A stretch of 41,463 nt of DNA from a virus, in IMG/VR virus record IMGVR_UViG_3300037487_002876, positions 1 to 41,463 of that record, one strand, 5' to 3'. Shown here piece after piece: positions 7,834 to 16,065 of the stretch. Both the position numbers and the translations under genes were made by a program. Within the stretch, counting starts at the first letter, position 1; each line of letters opens with the position of its first letter. A model generated the notes under the pieces. The model made no database searches, had not been told where the DNA came from, and saw nothing but the letters and a program-made list of their open reading frames with translations.

Positions 7834-7922
7834 AGGATTAATCCTGAATTTTACCCCTATTTTTTAGGATTAATCCTGAATTTTACCCCTATTTTTTAGG
7901 ATTAATCCTGAATTTTACCCCT
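7834..7922. repeat. Three 32-bp direct repeats, each with a palindrome
   Basis: Units begin at 7834, 7866 and 7898. Each has the palindrome AGGATTAATCCT followed by GAATTTTACCCCT, then an A/T spacer. In the first unit the palindrome extends to 18 perfect bases from 7831. The array lies about 100 bases before the early replication operon, so it is either a multi-operator for a repressor or an iteron set. The TTTTACCCC part resembles the TTTACCCCACC repeats beyond the RepA gene (19678-19726). Confidence 0.8.
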
Positions 7923-8024
7923 AAAAAACGGGAAAAGTCTGTTGTTGCTTTTATTATTTTTCATGCTTTACTAGTTTCCACTATTTGAGGTTTTGTCCTC
8001 ACAACTAAAAAAATGGAACACGTA

Positions 8025-8219
8025 ATGTTTAAAAAATTCATTGATGAACTCATCGTGCTGGATGAGTGTTCAGGTAAAGACATTGGGTATCTCACGGCTC
8101 TTAAAAAAGAAGATTTTACTAGTCTTTTAATGCGCATTGATATTGCTCACGCATGGATGCATGGCATTAGCGATTTAAGAAATGATTTGCCTTGTCGTAA
8201 ATGCGGAGGCGGTCAATGA
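8025..8219 (+). CDS. Small protein with C-terminal CxxC, head of the replication operon
   Basis: 64 residues from ATG at 8025, which has GGA seven bases upstream; an ATG at 8013 would add four residues. The end, CRKCGGGQ, looks like half of a zinc knuckle or a redox CxxC. The rest is helical and acidic. No family recognised. Its 3' end carries the GGAGG ribosome site and the overlapping ATGA start of the primase gene, so translation is coupled. It may be an early regulator or a primase partner. Confidence 0.6.
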   Translation: MFKKFIDELIVLDECSGKDIGYLTALKKEDFTSLLMRIDIAHAWMHGISDLRNDLPCRKCGGGQ

Positions 8220-10567
8220 TCTTTTCCACTATGAACATCACTTTTTTTGAAAACCTTGAAAACGTTCGTCCTCAATTGAAAGAAATGTCTTGGCAATCGG
8301 TGTGTGACTACTTCACACCGCAATTTCCACCTGTACTCAGTCCAGAAGAAAGAAGATCAAGAGGACGACCTTTTTCTTTCAACATTTACAAACCCGACAC
8401 GACACGTAAGAAAGAGAACGTGTCGTTGATGACGGGCTTCGTTCTCGATTTCGACAATAAAGATGAATTCGTACCGGTAGCGGATGTCTTAAAGATTTTA
8501 GATCGTCATGGGCTGATTCATATTTGGTATTCCACTTGGTCAGATACACCTGCAGTACCTCGTTGGCGACTGATCATTCCATTCTTGACCCCAATTCCCG
8601 TTTCTGAATCGAAACCGCTTTATGATAAAATGATCATTTTTCTTGGAAATCCACCCGGGATAGATCATCAAGCTGGTATGGATGTATCGCGTGTCTGGGC
8701 ATCGCCGTGCGTGAGAGTGGGTGGATCATTCAAAGCTCAAGCGTGTCGTACAGGATCGTTTTTGGATGCCGAGCGTGTTGATCAACTGCTGACATCCGAG
8801 CAAAAAGAGCAATATGATCGCCGACAGATTAAGAAGTCCGCTGAAACACATGACTTCCGTTCGTTCAATGATTTTCCTGACGTTCAATACGGTGATATCA
8901 CCGATATGCTGCAGTTCATTAGTCCTGATTGTGACTACAATACATGGATTCGCATCGGTATGGCCTTGCATCGCCATTTTGGAGGCACGACAACTGCTTT
9001 TGATATGTGGTCTAACTGGTCGCGTTGGTCAAAAAAATTCGAAGGCGAAAATAATCTTCTTTCACATTGGAGCAGCTTCTCGATGAAAGGTAATGCCATT
9101 GGTATCGGCACGCTCATCCACTACGCGAGAGAGAACGGCTATGATAGGTTTCCGAAAACCTATATCGCTCAAAAACCGTCTTTTGTGGAACAGAGAATCG
9201 ACTTAAGGAAGTACGATGCTCCGGAGGAAGTTTTTCCAACTACCCCGGCTTTCAACATGCCGCCACAAGATGAAGCAATAGAGGTTGTGGCGGCAAGTGA
9301 AGAGATTGGAAATCCGGAACTGTTTGACTTTTCGGAGTTCGTTAAGAAAGACATTCTTGACTTTCCAACCATTTTTTTGAAAGAGACTTACGGATTTTTG
9401 TTAAACTCGTCGAGTTATATAAATCCATTGTATGCTCTTTCATCAACAATTGTACTCGCAGGATTTCTGTTGCGCAAGTTGATTGCTAAAAAAGGCAAAG
9501 AAGAATGTCAAACTAACTTCATGACGTTGGCCATTGGTGCTAGCGGTACAGGCAAAACCCAAATTCTCAAAGGCGTTCAAAAGATCCTCACAGAGCTTGC
9601 TCAAGAAAAACACTACACTCACTCGCTTGGTACCATCCAAGGAGCTTTAGAGACGATGAGAAAGCAGGCTGGAGCTATGTTTTTGATTCAGGACGAAGCG
9701 TCTTACGTTTTTAAGGCGATGAAGAGTAAAAATATCAGCACTCACGAAATGTTCATTGAGAAATTTAAGCTTGAAATGTTCAGCATGCCTGATTTCTACT
9801 CACCGCCTGCGACCAAAAGCTCGGACATGACGCCGATTAAAGATCCGTTCTTTTGTGAGATCTCATTTTCAACGCCTGATCTCATAAAATATTTATCCCC
9901 CGAAGATTACGGAAAGGGTGTGCTGCCAAGATATCTGGTGTTTCATGACACCGGCACGAGCCGTCTTCCAAATCCTAATCGCAATCTGATCATTTCCGAT
10001 GACTTGAAAATCATTTTAAAACAAAACAGCACGATATCATTGCCGTTTAGACCGGGTGTGGTGTTTGACACGGAGGCTGACGCGGCGTTGACCGAATTCA
10101 AGGAAAAGATTGATGCAACACGCTGTCTCATTCTTGAAAACGAAGAACCGCAATACTTAATGCTGGATGCAACTCTTGGAAGAGTCTTTGAACATGCAGC
10201 CAAATTGTCGCTTTTAGGTGCCGAGAGAAGAAGCGGCAACTACATCATCACAAAAGACGCTGTTGAATGGGGGATTGCCGTGTCCGTTCATTCCTTCAAT
10301 ACGCTAATCGCCATGATTGAAAATGGTGTTTATGAAAACCAGATCGAAGAAATGCGCGCACGTGTTCTCGGTATTGTTGAAAAAGCATCAAACGGAGAAT
10401 GGGTGACTAAAACTAGAATTAGCAAAAGTATTAAATTTCTATCAGCTAAACAGCTCAACGAACACCTTTTCAAGTTGCACGAAGAAGAAGTAATTCATAT
10501 TCAGACAAAAGGAAAAAACTATTTATTAATCAAATCGAATAAAAGAAAGGCAAAGAAAAAGCAATGA
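8216..10567 (+). CDS. Primase-helicase (prim-pol / PriCT_2 / SF3- or DUF3987-like ATPase)
   Basis: 783 residues from ATG 8216, preceded by GGAGG and overlapping the previous stop. Residues about 70-180 look like an archaeo-eukaryotic-type primase module: VLDFDNKD with the metal-binding DxD at 78-80, then WRLIIPF. Residues about 225-300 match the primase C-terminal helical domain PriCT_2 (CDYNTWIRIGMALHRHFGG). The C-terminal half holds a P-loop GASGTGKT at about 441-448 and Walker B FLIQDE at about 489-494, as in DUF3987-type helicases. The last about 70 residues resemble a winged helix. It would prime and unwind DNA for theta or phage replication. Its stop overlaps the start of the Sak4-like gene (ATGA). 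Domain calls are from motifs by eye; the helicase subfamily is less certain. Confidence 0.9.
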   Translation: MIFSTMNITFFENLENVRPQLKEMSWQSVCDYFTPQFPPVLSPEERRSRGRPFSFNIYKPDTTRKKENVSLMTGFVLDFDNKDEFVPVADVLKILDRHGLIHIWYSTWSDTPAVPRWRLIIPFLTPIPVSESKPLYDKMIIFLGNPPGIDHQAGMDVSRVWASPCVRVGGSFKAQACRTGSFLDAERVDQLLTSEQKEQYDRRQIKKSAETHDFRSFNDFPDVQYGDITDMLQFISPDCDYNTWIRIGMALHRHFGGTTTAFDMWSNWSRWSKKFEGENNLLSHWSSFSMKGNAIGIGTLIHYARENGYDRFPKTYIAQKPSFVEQRIDLRKYDAPEEVFPTTPAFNMPPQDEAIEVVAASEEIGNPELFDFSEFVKKDILDFPTIFLKETYGFLLNSSSYINPLYALSSTIVLAGFLLRKLIAKKGKEECQTNFMTLAIGASGTGKTQILKGVQKILTELAQEKHYTHSLGTIQGALETMRKQAGAMFLIQDEASYVFKAMKSKNISTHEMFIEKFKLEMFSMPDFYSPPATKSSDMTPIKDPFFCEISFSTPDLIKYLSPEDYGKGVLPRYLVFHDTGTSRLPNPNRNLIISDDLKIILKQNSTISLPFRPGVVFDTEADAALTEFKEKIDATRCLILENEEPQYLMLDATLGRVFEHAAKLSLLGAERRSGNYIITKDAVEWGIAVSVHSFNTLIAMIENGVYENQIEEMRARVLGIVEKASNGEWVTKTRISKSIKFLSAKQLNEHLFKLHEEEVIHIQTKGKNYLLIKSNKRKAKKKQ

Positions 10568-11394
10568 GCAACAACACTATACCGCTCAATACCCCAAATC
10601 TGGTGTTCCAGTATATGCCGCCGATGTTACTCATCTACGGCAGGAACGGAATCGGGAAATCCTTTTTTGCATCGCAGTTTAAGAATCCAGTGTTTCTTGA
10701 CCTCGACAAAAATATTTACGAGCTGCCTGTGGAATCTAATCGATCTTTTGGAGTTGAAATAGAATCTTTCATTGATGTTATCGATTTTCTCAATCGGTTA
10801 ATCAACGAAGATCATTCATACGAGACTATCGTGATTGATTCGCTAAGTTCGCTTGAAAGACTCGTTGAAAAGCACATTGTTCTAATGAATAATAGCAACC
10901 CAAAAAAAAACCCGGTAAAGTCCTTAGCCGATTTTCAATACGGTCAAGGACATCAGATGATGATGCCGCTCTGGGAACAGTTTTTGAGTAAAATGATGAT
11001 TTTACGCACCAAAAAGAAACTGAACGTTCTGATGCTTGCCCATTACAAAGAAAAACGAGATCCAAATCTAACTGGCGATGCTTACCAGCAGTATCAGATC
11101 GATCTATATGAGAAAGCGGCGAAGCTGCTGGTCAACAGTTGTTCTGCCGTTCTGCTTGCAGACTACAAGGTGGAGGTCTTGCATTACAAAGAAAAGTTCG
11201 GACAGGACGTACCGAAGGCGAAAGGCTCCGAACGTCGTCTCTTCACCAATGAAGGCGTTCGGTTCATGGCTAAGAATACCTATGGCATGCCATATGATAT
11301 TCCGATGTCCTATGACGTTCTTGCAGATTACGTGCGAGAACATTTTTTAAAACTAAAAGAAACTTTCAATAATAGTTCAACAAAAGGAAATTAA
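10564..11394 (+). CDS. Sak4-like RecA-fold ATPase (AAA_24), recombinase
   Basis: 276 residues, the size of phage nucleotide-binding proteins of the AAA_24/Sak4 group. Walker A is GRNGIGKS at residues 26-33, Walker B ETIVIDS at about 87-93, followed by SLSSLER. Known members of this group anneal or exchange single strands with the help of a partner SSB. Here the next gene, 3 bases downstream, is exactly such an SSB-like protein. Translation is coupled to the primase gene by an ATGA overlap. A RadA/KaiC-like role is an alternative, but size and context favour Sak4. Confidence 0.85.
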   Translation: MSNNTIPLNTPNLVFQYMPPMLLIYGRNGIGKSFFASQFKNPVFLDLDKNIYELPVESNRSFGVEIESFIDVIDFLNRLINEDHSYETIVIDSLSSLERLVEKHIVLMNNSNPKKNPVKSLADFQYGQGHQMMMPLWEQFLSKMMILRTKKKLNVLMLAHYKEKRDPNLTGDAYQQYQIDLYEKAAKLLVNSCSAVLLADYKVEVLHYKEKFGQDVPKAKGSERRLFTNEGVRFMAKNTYGMPYDIPMSYDVLADYVREHFLKLKETFNNSSTKGN

Positions 11395-11397
11395 ACA

Positions 11398-11880
11398 ATG
11401 GCAACATTTACTTTTACACAATCTTCATATGATCCGGATGCAATTCTAGATGAAGGCATGCACCGTGCAACAATTTCAGAATTTAGAAATGTATACGACT
11501 TTGACGAAAACAACTCGTTGGTGGAAGTTAAGTGGAAAATTAACGGTTTTACCATTACTGAAAAGCTCAAGATCAATCATGCGGATGACCGCAAAAAAGG
11601 TTTTTTCCAATGGAAGCTTCGCAATATTGTTGCGGCGTTAGGACTACCTGCGGTGCCTGAAAAAAAACCAGGTGAAGACATCCAATGTGACTTTGATGCC
11701 GTTGGAAAGTCTTGCATGGTTGCAGTCGAACACTTTGTTATGAATAACGGAAATAAAATCGCCACCATTAAAAACTACATCGCCGAAACACCGGAAAAAC
11801 AATATCAAGGAACAGGGATTCAAGCACCACAAAAACCCGCACCGACTCAACCATTAGTTGATGATGCAATTCCATTTTAA
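11398..11880 (+). CDS. SSB-like protein with DDAIPF tail (DUF669-like)
   Basis: 160 residues. The body does not look like bacterial SSB; the opening with a beta-rich segment (VEVKWKINGFTITEKLKI) and FQWKLRNIVAALGLP is like phage DUF669 proteins. A linker rich in Pro, Gln and Ala leads to the last six residues DDAIPF, the acidic tip with which bacterial SSBs recruit host repair and replication proteins. Probable role: coat single-stranded DNA and load the Sak4-like ATPase and host partners. AGGAAA precedes the start. Family assignment is by pattern; the tail is unmistakable. Confidence 0.85.
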   Translation: MATFTFTQSSYDPDAILDEGMHRATISEFRNVYDFDENNSLVEVKWKINGFTITEKLKINHADDRKKGFFQWKLRNIVAALGLPAVPEKKPGEDIQCDFDAVGKSCMVAVEHFVMNNGNKIATIKNYIAETPEKQYQGTGIQAPQKPAPTQPLVDDAIPF

Positions 11881-11914
11881 ATTAAAAAATATATAAAAAA
11901 TAAGGACTACAGTA

Positions 11915-12592
11915 ATGTTTAATTTCAACGCGAAGCTTTTGAAAAAGATAGAAGACGAAAAAAACAATCATATGCAAATGTTTCAGGAATTGAAGGAAGA
12001 ACTTGATGCCATCAAAAAGGATTTTAACCTTTTTGATGATAAAATTTCAAAATTCAAAGCAACCGACTACGTAAAAAGTCCGGAAATAGTAAATATTATT
12101 AGGTCGGAAATATTTGAGGCTGCTAAAAGACTCCCTAAAATTAGGGATACATCCGTCAACAAACCTGTTCCCACAGAAAATACAGATAAATACAAAAATC
12201 TGCCAACGTTCATCACTTGTCTTGAATTTGCCAAAGTACTAAACATTCCCATTGCTCAATTCTGGAACAGAAAATACCAAATAGACAGAGAAGTCCGCTG
12301 CTACCATTTTGGAAAGCGATCACCCAGATACTACAAAAAAGATGTTTTGGACTTCATTAAACACAAAAACACAGAAGACGATATATTTATTTTGCTGGAA
12401 AACAGCAAAGATGATCGTATATCAAGAAGGGATTTGATGAGTCTCCTATCCATTTCTTGGAATGTATTCTATGCGATCCAAGGAGGCATAGAAAAAATTA
12501 TTCCACCGATCACGGTGTCAAAAAATCTAGTTTTTTACAAAAACACAGATGTACTCGCCTTCCTTAAAAAAGGAGGCTTGGTTGGTTATTAA
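11915..12592 (+). CDS. Coiled-coil protein with two tandem excisionase-like HTH domains
   Basis: 225 residues. Residues 1-50 are strongly charged and heptad-like, a probable coiled coil for dimerisation. Two similar segments follow: about 100-145 (CLEFAKVLNIP...RYYKKDVLDFIKH) and about 165-220 (RRDLMSLLSIS...LVFYKNTDVLAFLKK). Each has a helix-turn-helix, a beta wing and a closing helix, the pattern of MerR/Xis-type winged helices. No integrase is present, so it is more likely a regulator or an origin-binding protein than an excisionase. AAGGA stands 7 bases before the ATG. A hairpin follows the gene. Confidence 0.6.
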   Translation: MFNFNAKLLKKIEDEKNNHMQMFQELKEELDAIKKDFNLFDDKISKFKATDYVKSPEIVNIIRSEIFEAAKRLPKIRDTSVNKPVPTENTDKYKNLPTFITCLEFAKVLNIPIAQFWNRKYQIDREVRCYHFGKRSPRYYKKDVLDFIKHKNTEDDIFILLENSKDDRISRRDLMSLLSISWNVFYAIQGGIEKIIPPITVSKNLVFYKNTDVLAFLKKGGLVGY

Positions 12593-12600
12593 AAACCCCC

Positions 12601-12648
12601 GCTGGTGGTTTGATTGGATATACGACACATATCCAATCAGATCACCGC
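12601..12648 (+). other. Long stem-loop in the early operon mRNA
   Basis: Arms 12601-12621 and 12629-12648 pair over about 20 bp in RNA, including G-U pairs and one bulge, around a 7-base loop. The inner 10 bp (GATTGGATAT / ATATCCAATC) are perfect. No U tract follows, so it is not a normal terminator. It sits between two genes and could be a processing or stability element, or a protein-binding operator in DNA. Confidence 0.6.
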
Positions 12649-12693
12649 TGATGATCACCAACGTTAGATTTTTCATTATTGAAAGACTATGAC

Positions 12694-13377
12694 ATGGAAA
12701 AAACATTAAGACTCATACCCGAGTTTGAAAAGCTAACAACCGTTACCAGTCCACGCGGCTATATCGGCTGCTCTGTCATTGGTCATGAGTGTGATCGCTA
12801 TATCTGGCTCAACAAGTATGGAAAACTCACATATGAGATTCCATTTAGGCTTGGACGGATTTTTGAACGCGGCAATCTTGAGGAAGAGAGAATTTTCTCT
12901 TCCATCAAGAAACTTTCTTGCGTTGAACTGATCTCAACGCAACTATCTTTCGGGGGCACCCTTTTACAGGGAAGTTGTGACGCTGTCATCAAGGACGAAC
13001 AAGGGAATCAATATATTCTGGAACTCAAGACCATGAATGACGGCAACTTCAAAAGACTCAAGAAGTACGGTCTTTCCAAAAGTAACGCAACGTACTGGTC
13101 TCAGTGTCAGGCATATATGCACCTAGCCGTAGAACTCCTTTATATTAAAGGAGTTCTATTCCTAGCCGTCAACAAGAACGATGAATCAATGTATGAGGAA
13201 CTCATTGAGTACGAACCACTTGTTGGTGAAGGGCTTGTTGCTAAGGCAAATCGGATTGATCAGTTAGAAGAAATGCCGGACGGAATATTCTCTGTCGAGA
13301 AGAAGCCGCAAGCCTGCTTCACCTGCTCATTCCACAAACATTGCTATGGAGAAACAGATGCTCAAACCAATAAGTAA
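12694..13377 (+). CDS. Cas4/RecB-like PD-(D/E)XK exonuclease with probable iron-sulfur cluster
   Basis: About 227 residues from ATG 12694; a TTG at 12679 would add five. The nuclease core has GSCD at about 93-96 and ELK at about 110-112, the D...ExK catalytic set. One Cys pair lies near the N-terminus (C26, C33) and C-x2-C-x5-C at the C-terminus (208, 211, 217), the four-cysteine layout of Cas4 and AddB-type nucleases that hold a 4Fe-4S cluster. It would resect DNA ends and feed single strands to the SSB and Sak4-like pair upstream. There is no CRISPR array or other cas gene here, so a Cas4 role in adaptation is not supported. Confidence 0.85.
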   Translation: MEKTLRLIPEFEKLTTVTSPRGYIGCSVIGHECDRYIWLNKYGKLTYEIPFRLGRIFERGNLEEERIFSSIKKLSCVELISTQLSFGGTLLQGSCDAVIKDEQGNQYILELKTMNDGNFKRLKKYGLSKSNATYWSQCQAYMHLAVELLYIKGVLFLAVNKNDESMYEELIEYEPLVGEGLVAKANRIDQLEEMPDGIFSVEKKPQACFTCSFHKHCYGETDAQTNK

Positions 13378-13537
13378 AGTTTGGCAAATCGTCCTGGAGA
13401 AGTTCCTTATAAAATATCCTAAACATTCAAGATCATTAGAGGTGAATCGCGGGTATAAAACAAGAAATCGACTAAGAAGAAATAAACAAAAGAGATGGCA
13501 AAAAATCAAAGAAACGATAGAGAAATACGATGTCTAA
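13358..13537 (+). CDS. Small basic protein between nuclease and resolvase
   Basis: 59 residues from ATG 13358 with GGAG six bases upstream (an ATG at 13346 is also in frame). It overlaps the nuclease gene by 20 bases and the resolvase gene by 8. That tight packing, and the fact that it fills an otherwise empty gap, suggest it is real. Very rich in Lys and Arg (RGYKTRNRLRRNKQKRWQK), so it could bind nucleic acid. No family recognised. Confidence 0.5.
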   Translation: MLKPISKVWQIVLEKFLIKYPKHSRSLEVNRGYKTRNRLRRNKQKRWQKIKETIEKYDV

Positions 13538-13997
13538 AATGAACATACTTGCCCTTGATCTCGGTACAAAAACAGGATGGGCACTTTCAACCAACGGTTT
13601 GATTTTGTTTGGTAGAGAAAACTTCCAAGCAGATAGATTTTCCGGTGGCGGCATGCGATTCTTGAAGTTCCAACGATGGTTAGATAATATCCACACCATT
13701 CGTGAAGGTATCACAGAGATCTGCTTCGAGGAAGTAAGGCGGCACCTTGGTACCGATGCAGCACATGTTTACGGCGGCATGCTTGCAGTGTTAACATCAT
13801 GGTGTGAAGATCACAAAATTCCCTATCAAGGCGTGCCTGTGGGAACTATTAAAAAACACATGACCGACAAAGGTAATGCTTCCAAGCAAGAAGTAATTGC
13901 TGCGGTCAGAGAAAAGGGACATGAGCCAAAAGACGATAATGAAGCAGATGCAATCGCTTTGCTGTACTGGAGACTCAATAGTGAAAAAAGAACCTGA
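13530..13997 (+). CDS. RuvC-like Holliday junction resolvase
   Basis: 155 residues, normal for RuvC-fold resolvases. Acidic catalytic residues appear in order: D10 in ILALDLGTKTGWA, a Glu in ICFEEVR (67 or 68), and D136 and D140 in the final DDNEADAIAL. The protein would cut four-way junctions made during recombination-dependent replication, so that TerL can package linear DNA. It overlaps both neighbours slightly in the early operon. Confidence 0.9.
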   Translation: MSKMNILALDLGTKTGWALSTNGLILFGRENFQADRFSGGGMRFLKFQRWLDNIHTIREGITEICFEEVRRHLGTDAAHVYGGMLAVLTSWCEDHKIPYQGVPVGTIKKHMTDKGNASKQEVIAAVREKGHEPKDDNEADAIALLYWRLNSEKRT

Positions 13998-14427
13998 TGT
14001 TTTAGAGATTAAAGCGCACTATCAATTCTGGCGAGATCGGTATGAACAAACGAAATCCGTGAAAGATTTAATCAACATGCAGAATCATTTGCAACAGTAT
14101 TTGCGGCTCGTAAATGAACAGAAAGCCGACAAGGATTTTTTGATAGATGAGGGAAATAGCCAATTAAAAAAAGAACGAGAAGAGTCACTCAAACGAGAAG
14201 CGGCACAACGAAAATCAAAGCTCTCGGTCGCTTTGAAAATAGTAGAAGAACACATGAAAAATAGTGAAGGTCAACACAAAGCAATCACTATTTCGAAACA
14301 ATACAATCTTCCGTATAACGATGTGACGGACAGTTTATACAAGCTGGAAAAGCTTGGTATGGTCAAAAAAACAAAGATTAAAGGCGTTCGAAATTACACT
14401 ATTTTTTGGGAGAGATGTGATGACTAG
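13981..14427 (+). CDS. Coiled-coil / winged-helix protein
   Basis: 148 residues from the GTG at 13981, preceded by GGAG and overlapping the resolvase end. A longer frame upstream is only an overlap shadow. The middle is charged and coiled-coil-like (residues 60-85). The last about 60 residues form a winged-helix pattern with KAITISKQYNLPYNDVTDSLYKLEKLGMVKK. Possible role: DNA-binding accessory of replication or early-gene regulator. No family recognised with certainty. Confidence 0.7.
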   Translation: MKKEPDVLEIKAHYQFWRDRYEQTKSVKDLINMQNHLQQYLRLVNEQKADKDFLIDEGNSQLKKEREESLKREAAQRKSKLSVALKIVEEHMKNSEGQHKAITISKQYNLPYNDVTDSLYKLEKLGMVKKTKIKGVRNYTIFWERCDD

Positions 14428-14755
14428 TAATGAATTATTTGGAAGTTTTATTCGCGAAAAACGGCTCGAGAAAGGATATACAGCAAGAAAGTTCTGTGAG
14501 ATGCTAGATGTCAGTCAGACTTTTCTTTCGCGTATGGAACGCAATGAAATCCCTGCGCCAGGTGAAGAAAAAATTGTTGCCATGGCAGAAGTCCTTTCAA
14601 TGGATAGCGAAAAACTAATCTTCATGGCAAAGAAAATGCCTAAAGCAATCAAAAAGCTGATCATTGATCGTCCTGATATCTCACCACTCATCAAAATTGC
14701 TAGCACCAAAACGCCTGAAGAAGTTAACAAAATAGTGATGATGATGCTGAATTAA
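14420..14755 (+). CDS. XRE-family helix-turn-helix regulator
   Basis: 111 residues from ATG 14420, with GGGAGA upstream and an 8-base overlap with the preceding gene. Residues 5-60 match the Cro/CI-type domain: FIREKRLEKGYTARKFCEMLDVSQTFLSRMERNE. The C-terminal part is short and helical, without a LexA-like peptidase, so it is not a cleavable repressor. Being last in the operon it may feed back on the early promoter, with the repeats at 7834-7922 as a plausible but untested target. It runs into rep1 head-on, overlapping by 4 bases. Confidence 0.85.
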   Translation: MTSNELFGSFIREKRLEKGYTARKFCEMLDVSQTFLSRMERNEIPAPGEEKIVAMAEVLSMDSEKLIFMAKKMPKAIKKLIIDRPDISPLIKIASTKTPEEVNKIVMMMLN

Positions 14756-15708
14756 CCCACTTTTAGCTTTCTATAGACATCAGGTTTCCACTTTTCCTTG
14801 ATCGCTGTTTGCAACATGGCTTTAGGATTTTTTACCCTACCTCTATCCAGTTGAATGTTCACGGATTTTAAAGCATCGCTGACAGCGTCTTCACCGTTGT
14901 TGGTGATAAATCGTTTCGCAATCGCTCTGCTAAAGCCGTATTCAACCAATGAGTCAACTATGACTGATTCAGAACGGTATTCTTTCTGAAGTTGACGTAC
15001 CTTTTCAGCGGTGCCTTCCGGTTGAATCCGCTTCTTCTTGATCGTCCAGTCTAAGGCGACAACTTTCCGAGATTCTTTGATTTCAACGTAATCAATTTCA
15101 TACTCTGTCTTGGCGTTGATCTCGTCTTTTGCGCGGTTGATGATTTTCCGTTTGAGATCAGCGTAAAGCGTATATTCATCCTTTCTTATTCCACACCACG
15201 CGCGAATATCTTTAATACTGATTTTTCTTTCTCCAATTGACTCATATTGAACTAGAAATTCAAGAATTCTCATTGAATATGAACTATCTAACTTTAGATA
15301 GTTACCAAATTCCATGACCGTGAATTTCTCTTTGAGCTGGAGAAGGTAGGGCTTCAGATCTGGATGAAATTTTAAATCGCAAATGCCCATTTTTGGATCC
15401 CACTCTGCAAAACAAAGCCACGCCATTTGCTTTGTTTTACCAGTCTCTTGATCTTCAATTTGAATTAGACGAGTAATCAAAGACGCGGTTAATTTCTTCA
15501 TCTCTCTGTATTGTGAATTTGGGTCTAAGTTAACTTCTTGCGCAAATTCTTTAATACTCACCCTATATTTTTTAAAATCAACATCATCTTTTCTTATTTT
15601 TGTTGAAAGCCACGCAATAAGTCGTTTCTCTTGAAAATTTAACCGATAACTAGATTCGACCAAATAATTACTTTGAACAACAATTTCTTTGCTGGTTGTT
15701 TTGAGCAT
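14752..15708 (-). CDS. Plasmid replication initiator, Rep_3 (RepB) family, copy 1
   Basis: 318 residues, normal length. Initiators of this family have two winged-helix domains that bind iterons and open the origin together with DnaA. The opening VVQSNYLVESSYRLNFQEKRLIAWL and the segment SMRILEFLVQYESIGERKISIKDIRAWCGI are typical. Four 21-bp iterons lie directly upstream (15773-15856) with a DnaA box between them and the gene. The C-terminal third is nearly identical to that of the second Rep_3 protein (34239-35201), while the N-terminal part has diverged strongly. This suggests separate iteron specificity with a shared C-terminal domain or recent exchange between the two genes. Confidence 0.95.
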   Translation of the reverse strand: MLKTTSKEIVVQSNYLVESSYRLNFQEKRLIAWLSTKIRKDDVDFKKYRVSIKEFAQEVNLDPNSQYREMKKLTASLITRLIQIEDQETGKTKQMAWLCFAEWDPKMGICDLKFHPDLKPYLLQLKEKFTVMEFGNYLKLDSSYSMRILEFLVQYESIGERKISIKDIRAWCGIRKDEYTLYADLKRKIINRAKDEINAKTEYEIDYVEIKESRKVVALDWTIKKKRIQPEGTAEKVRQLQKEYRSESVIVDSLVEYGFSRAIAKRFITNNGEDAVSDALKSVNIQLDRGRVKNPKAMLQTAIKEKWKPDVYRKLKVG

Positions 15709-15747
15709 GAAAAAGACTCCTTATTTGTTAGTTAATTAATTATCAAC

Positions 15748-15963
15748 TTATCCACAAAGTTATTAAATGTCTAGTCATAGTTCACAGCGTAAAAGTCATA
15801 GTTCACAGCGTAAAAGTCATAGTTCACAGCGTAAAAGTCATAGTTCACACCGAAAAACCCAATAAAAACAATGCATTGAACCCGCCTAAAATACTTAAAA
15901 GTATATAAAAGGTTAAAAACAAGCAAAAAGGAACCACAGAAAGTGAAGATTTTCTGTGGATAA
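15748..15963. repeat. Rep1 origin: four 21-bp iterons and DnaA boxes
   Basis: Iterons start at 15773, 15794, 15815 and 15836, a 21-bp period. The unit opens with AGTCATAGTTCACAGCG; the first three copies are exact and the fourth is altered near its end. DnaA boxes flank the set: TTATCCACA at 15748-15756 and TGTGGATAA at 15955-15963. A/T-rich sequence lies between 15857 and 15950. This is a normal iteron-origin arrangement upstream of its rep gene and probably also controls rep1 expression. Confidence 0.9.
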
Positions 15964-16065
15964 GTTTTACCTAGATGGTAAGATCGTGTCAGATGTTGAA
16001 AGTAGCAAGAGGAGTTGATTGAAAACGATTAATGTGGTAGGTTGATGTGAAAAGGTTTGTCACCA

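Noticed and set aside
7834-7922. CRISPR array
   Set aside because: The spacers are short identical A/T runs rather than unique sequences and there are only three units.
11915-12592. Excisionase of an integrating prophage
   Set aside because: No tyrosine or serine integrase and no attachment site seen; replication genes indicate a plasmid state.
12694-13377. Cas4 of a CRISPR-Cas system
   Set aside because: No spacer-repeat array and no other cas gene in the circle; context is phage recombination.
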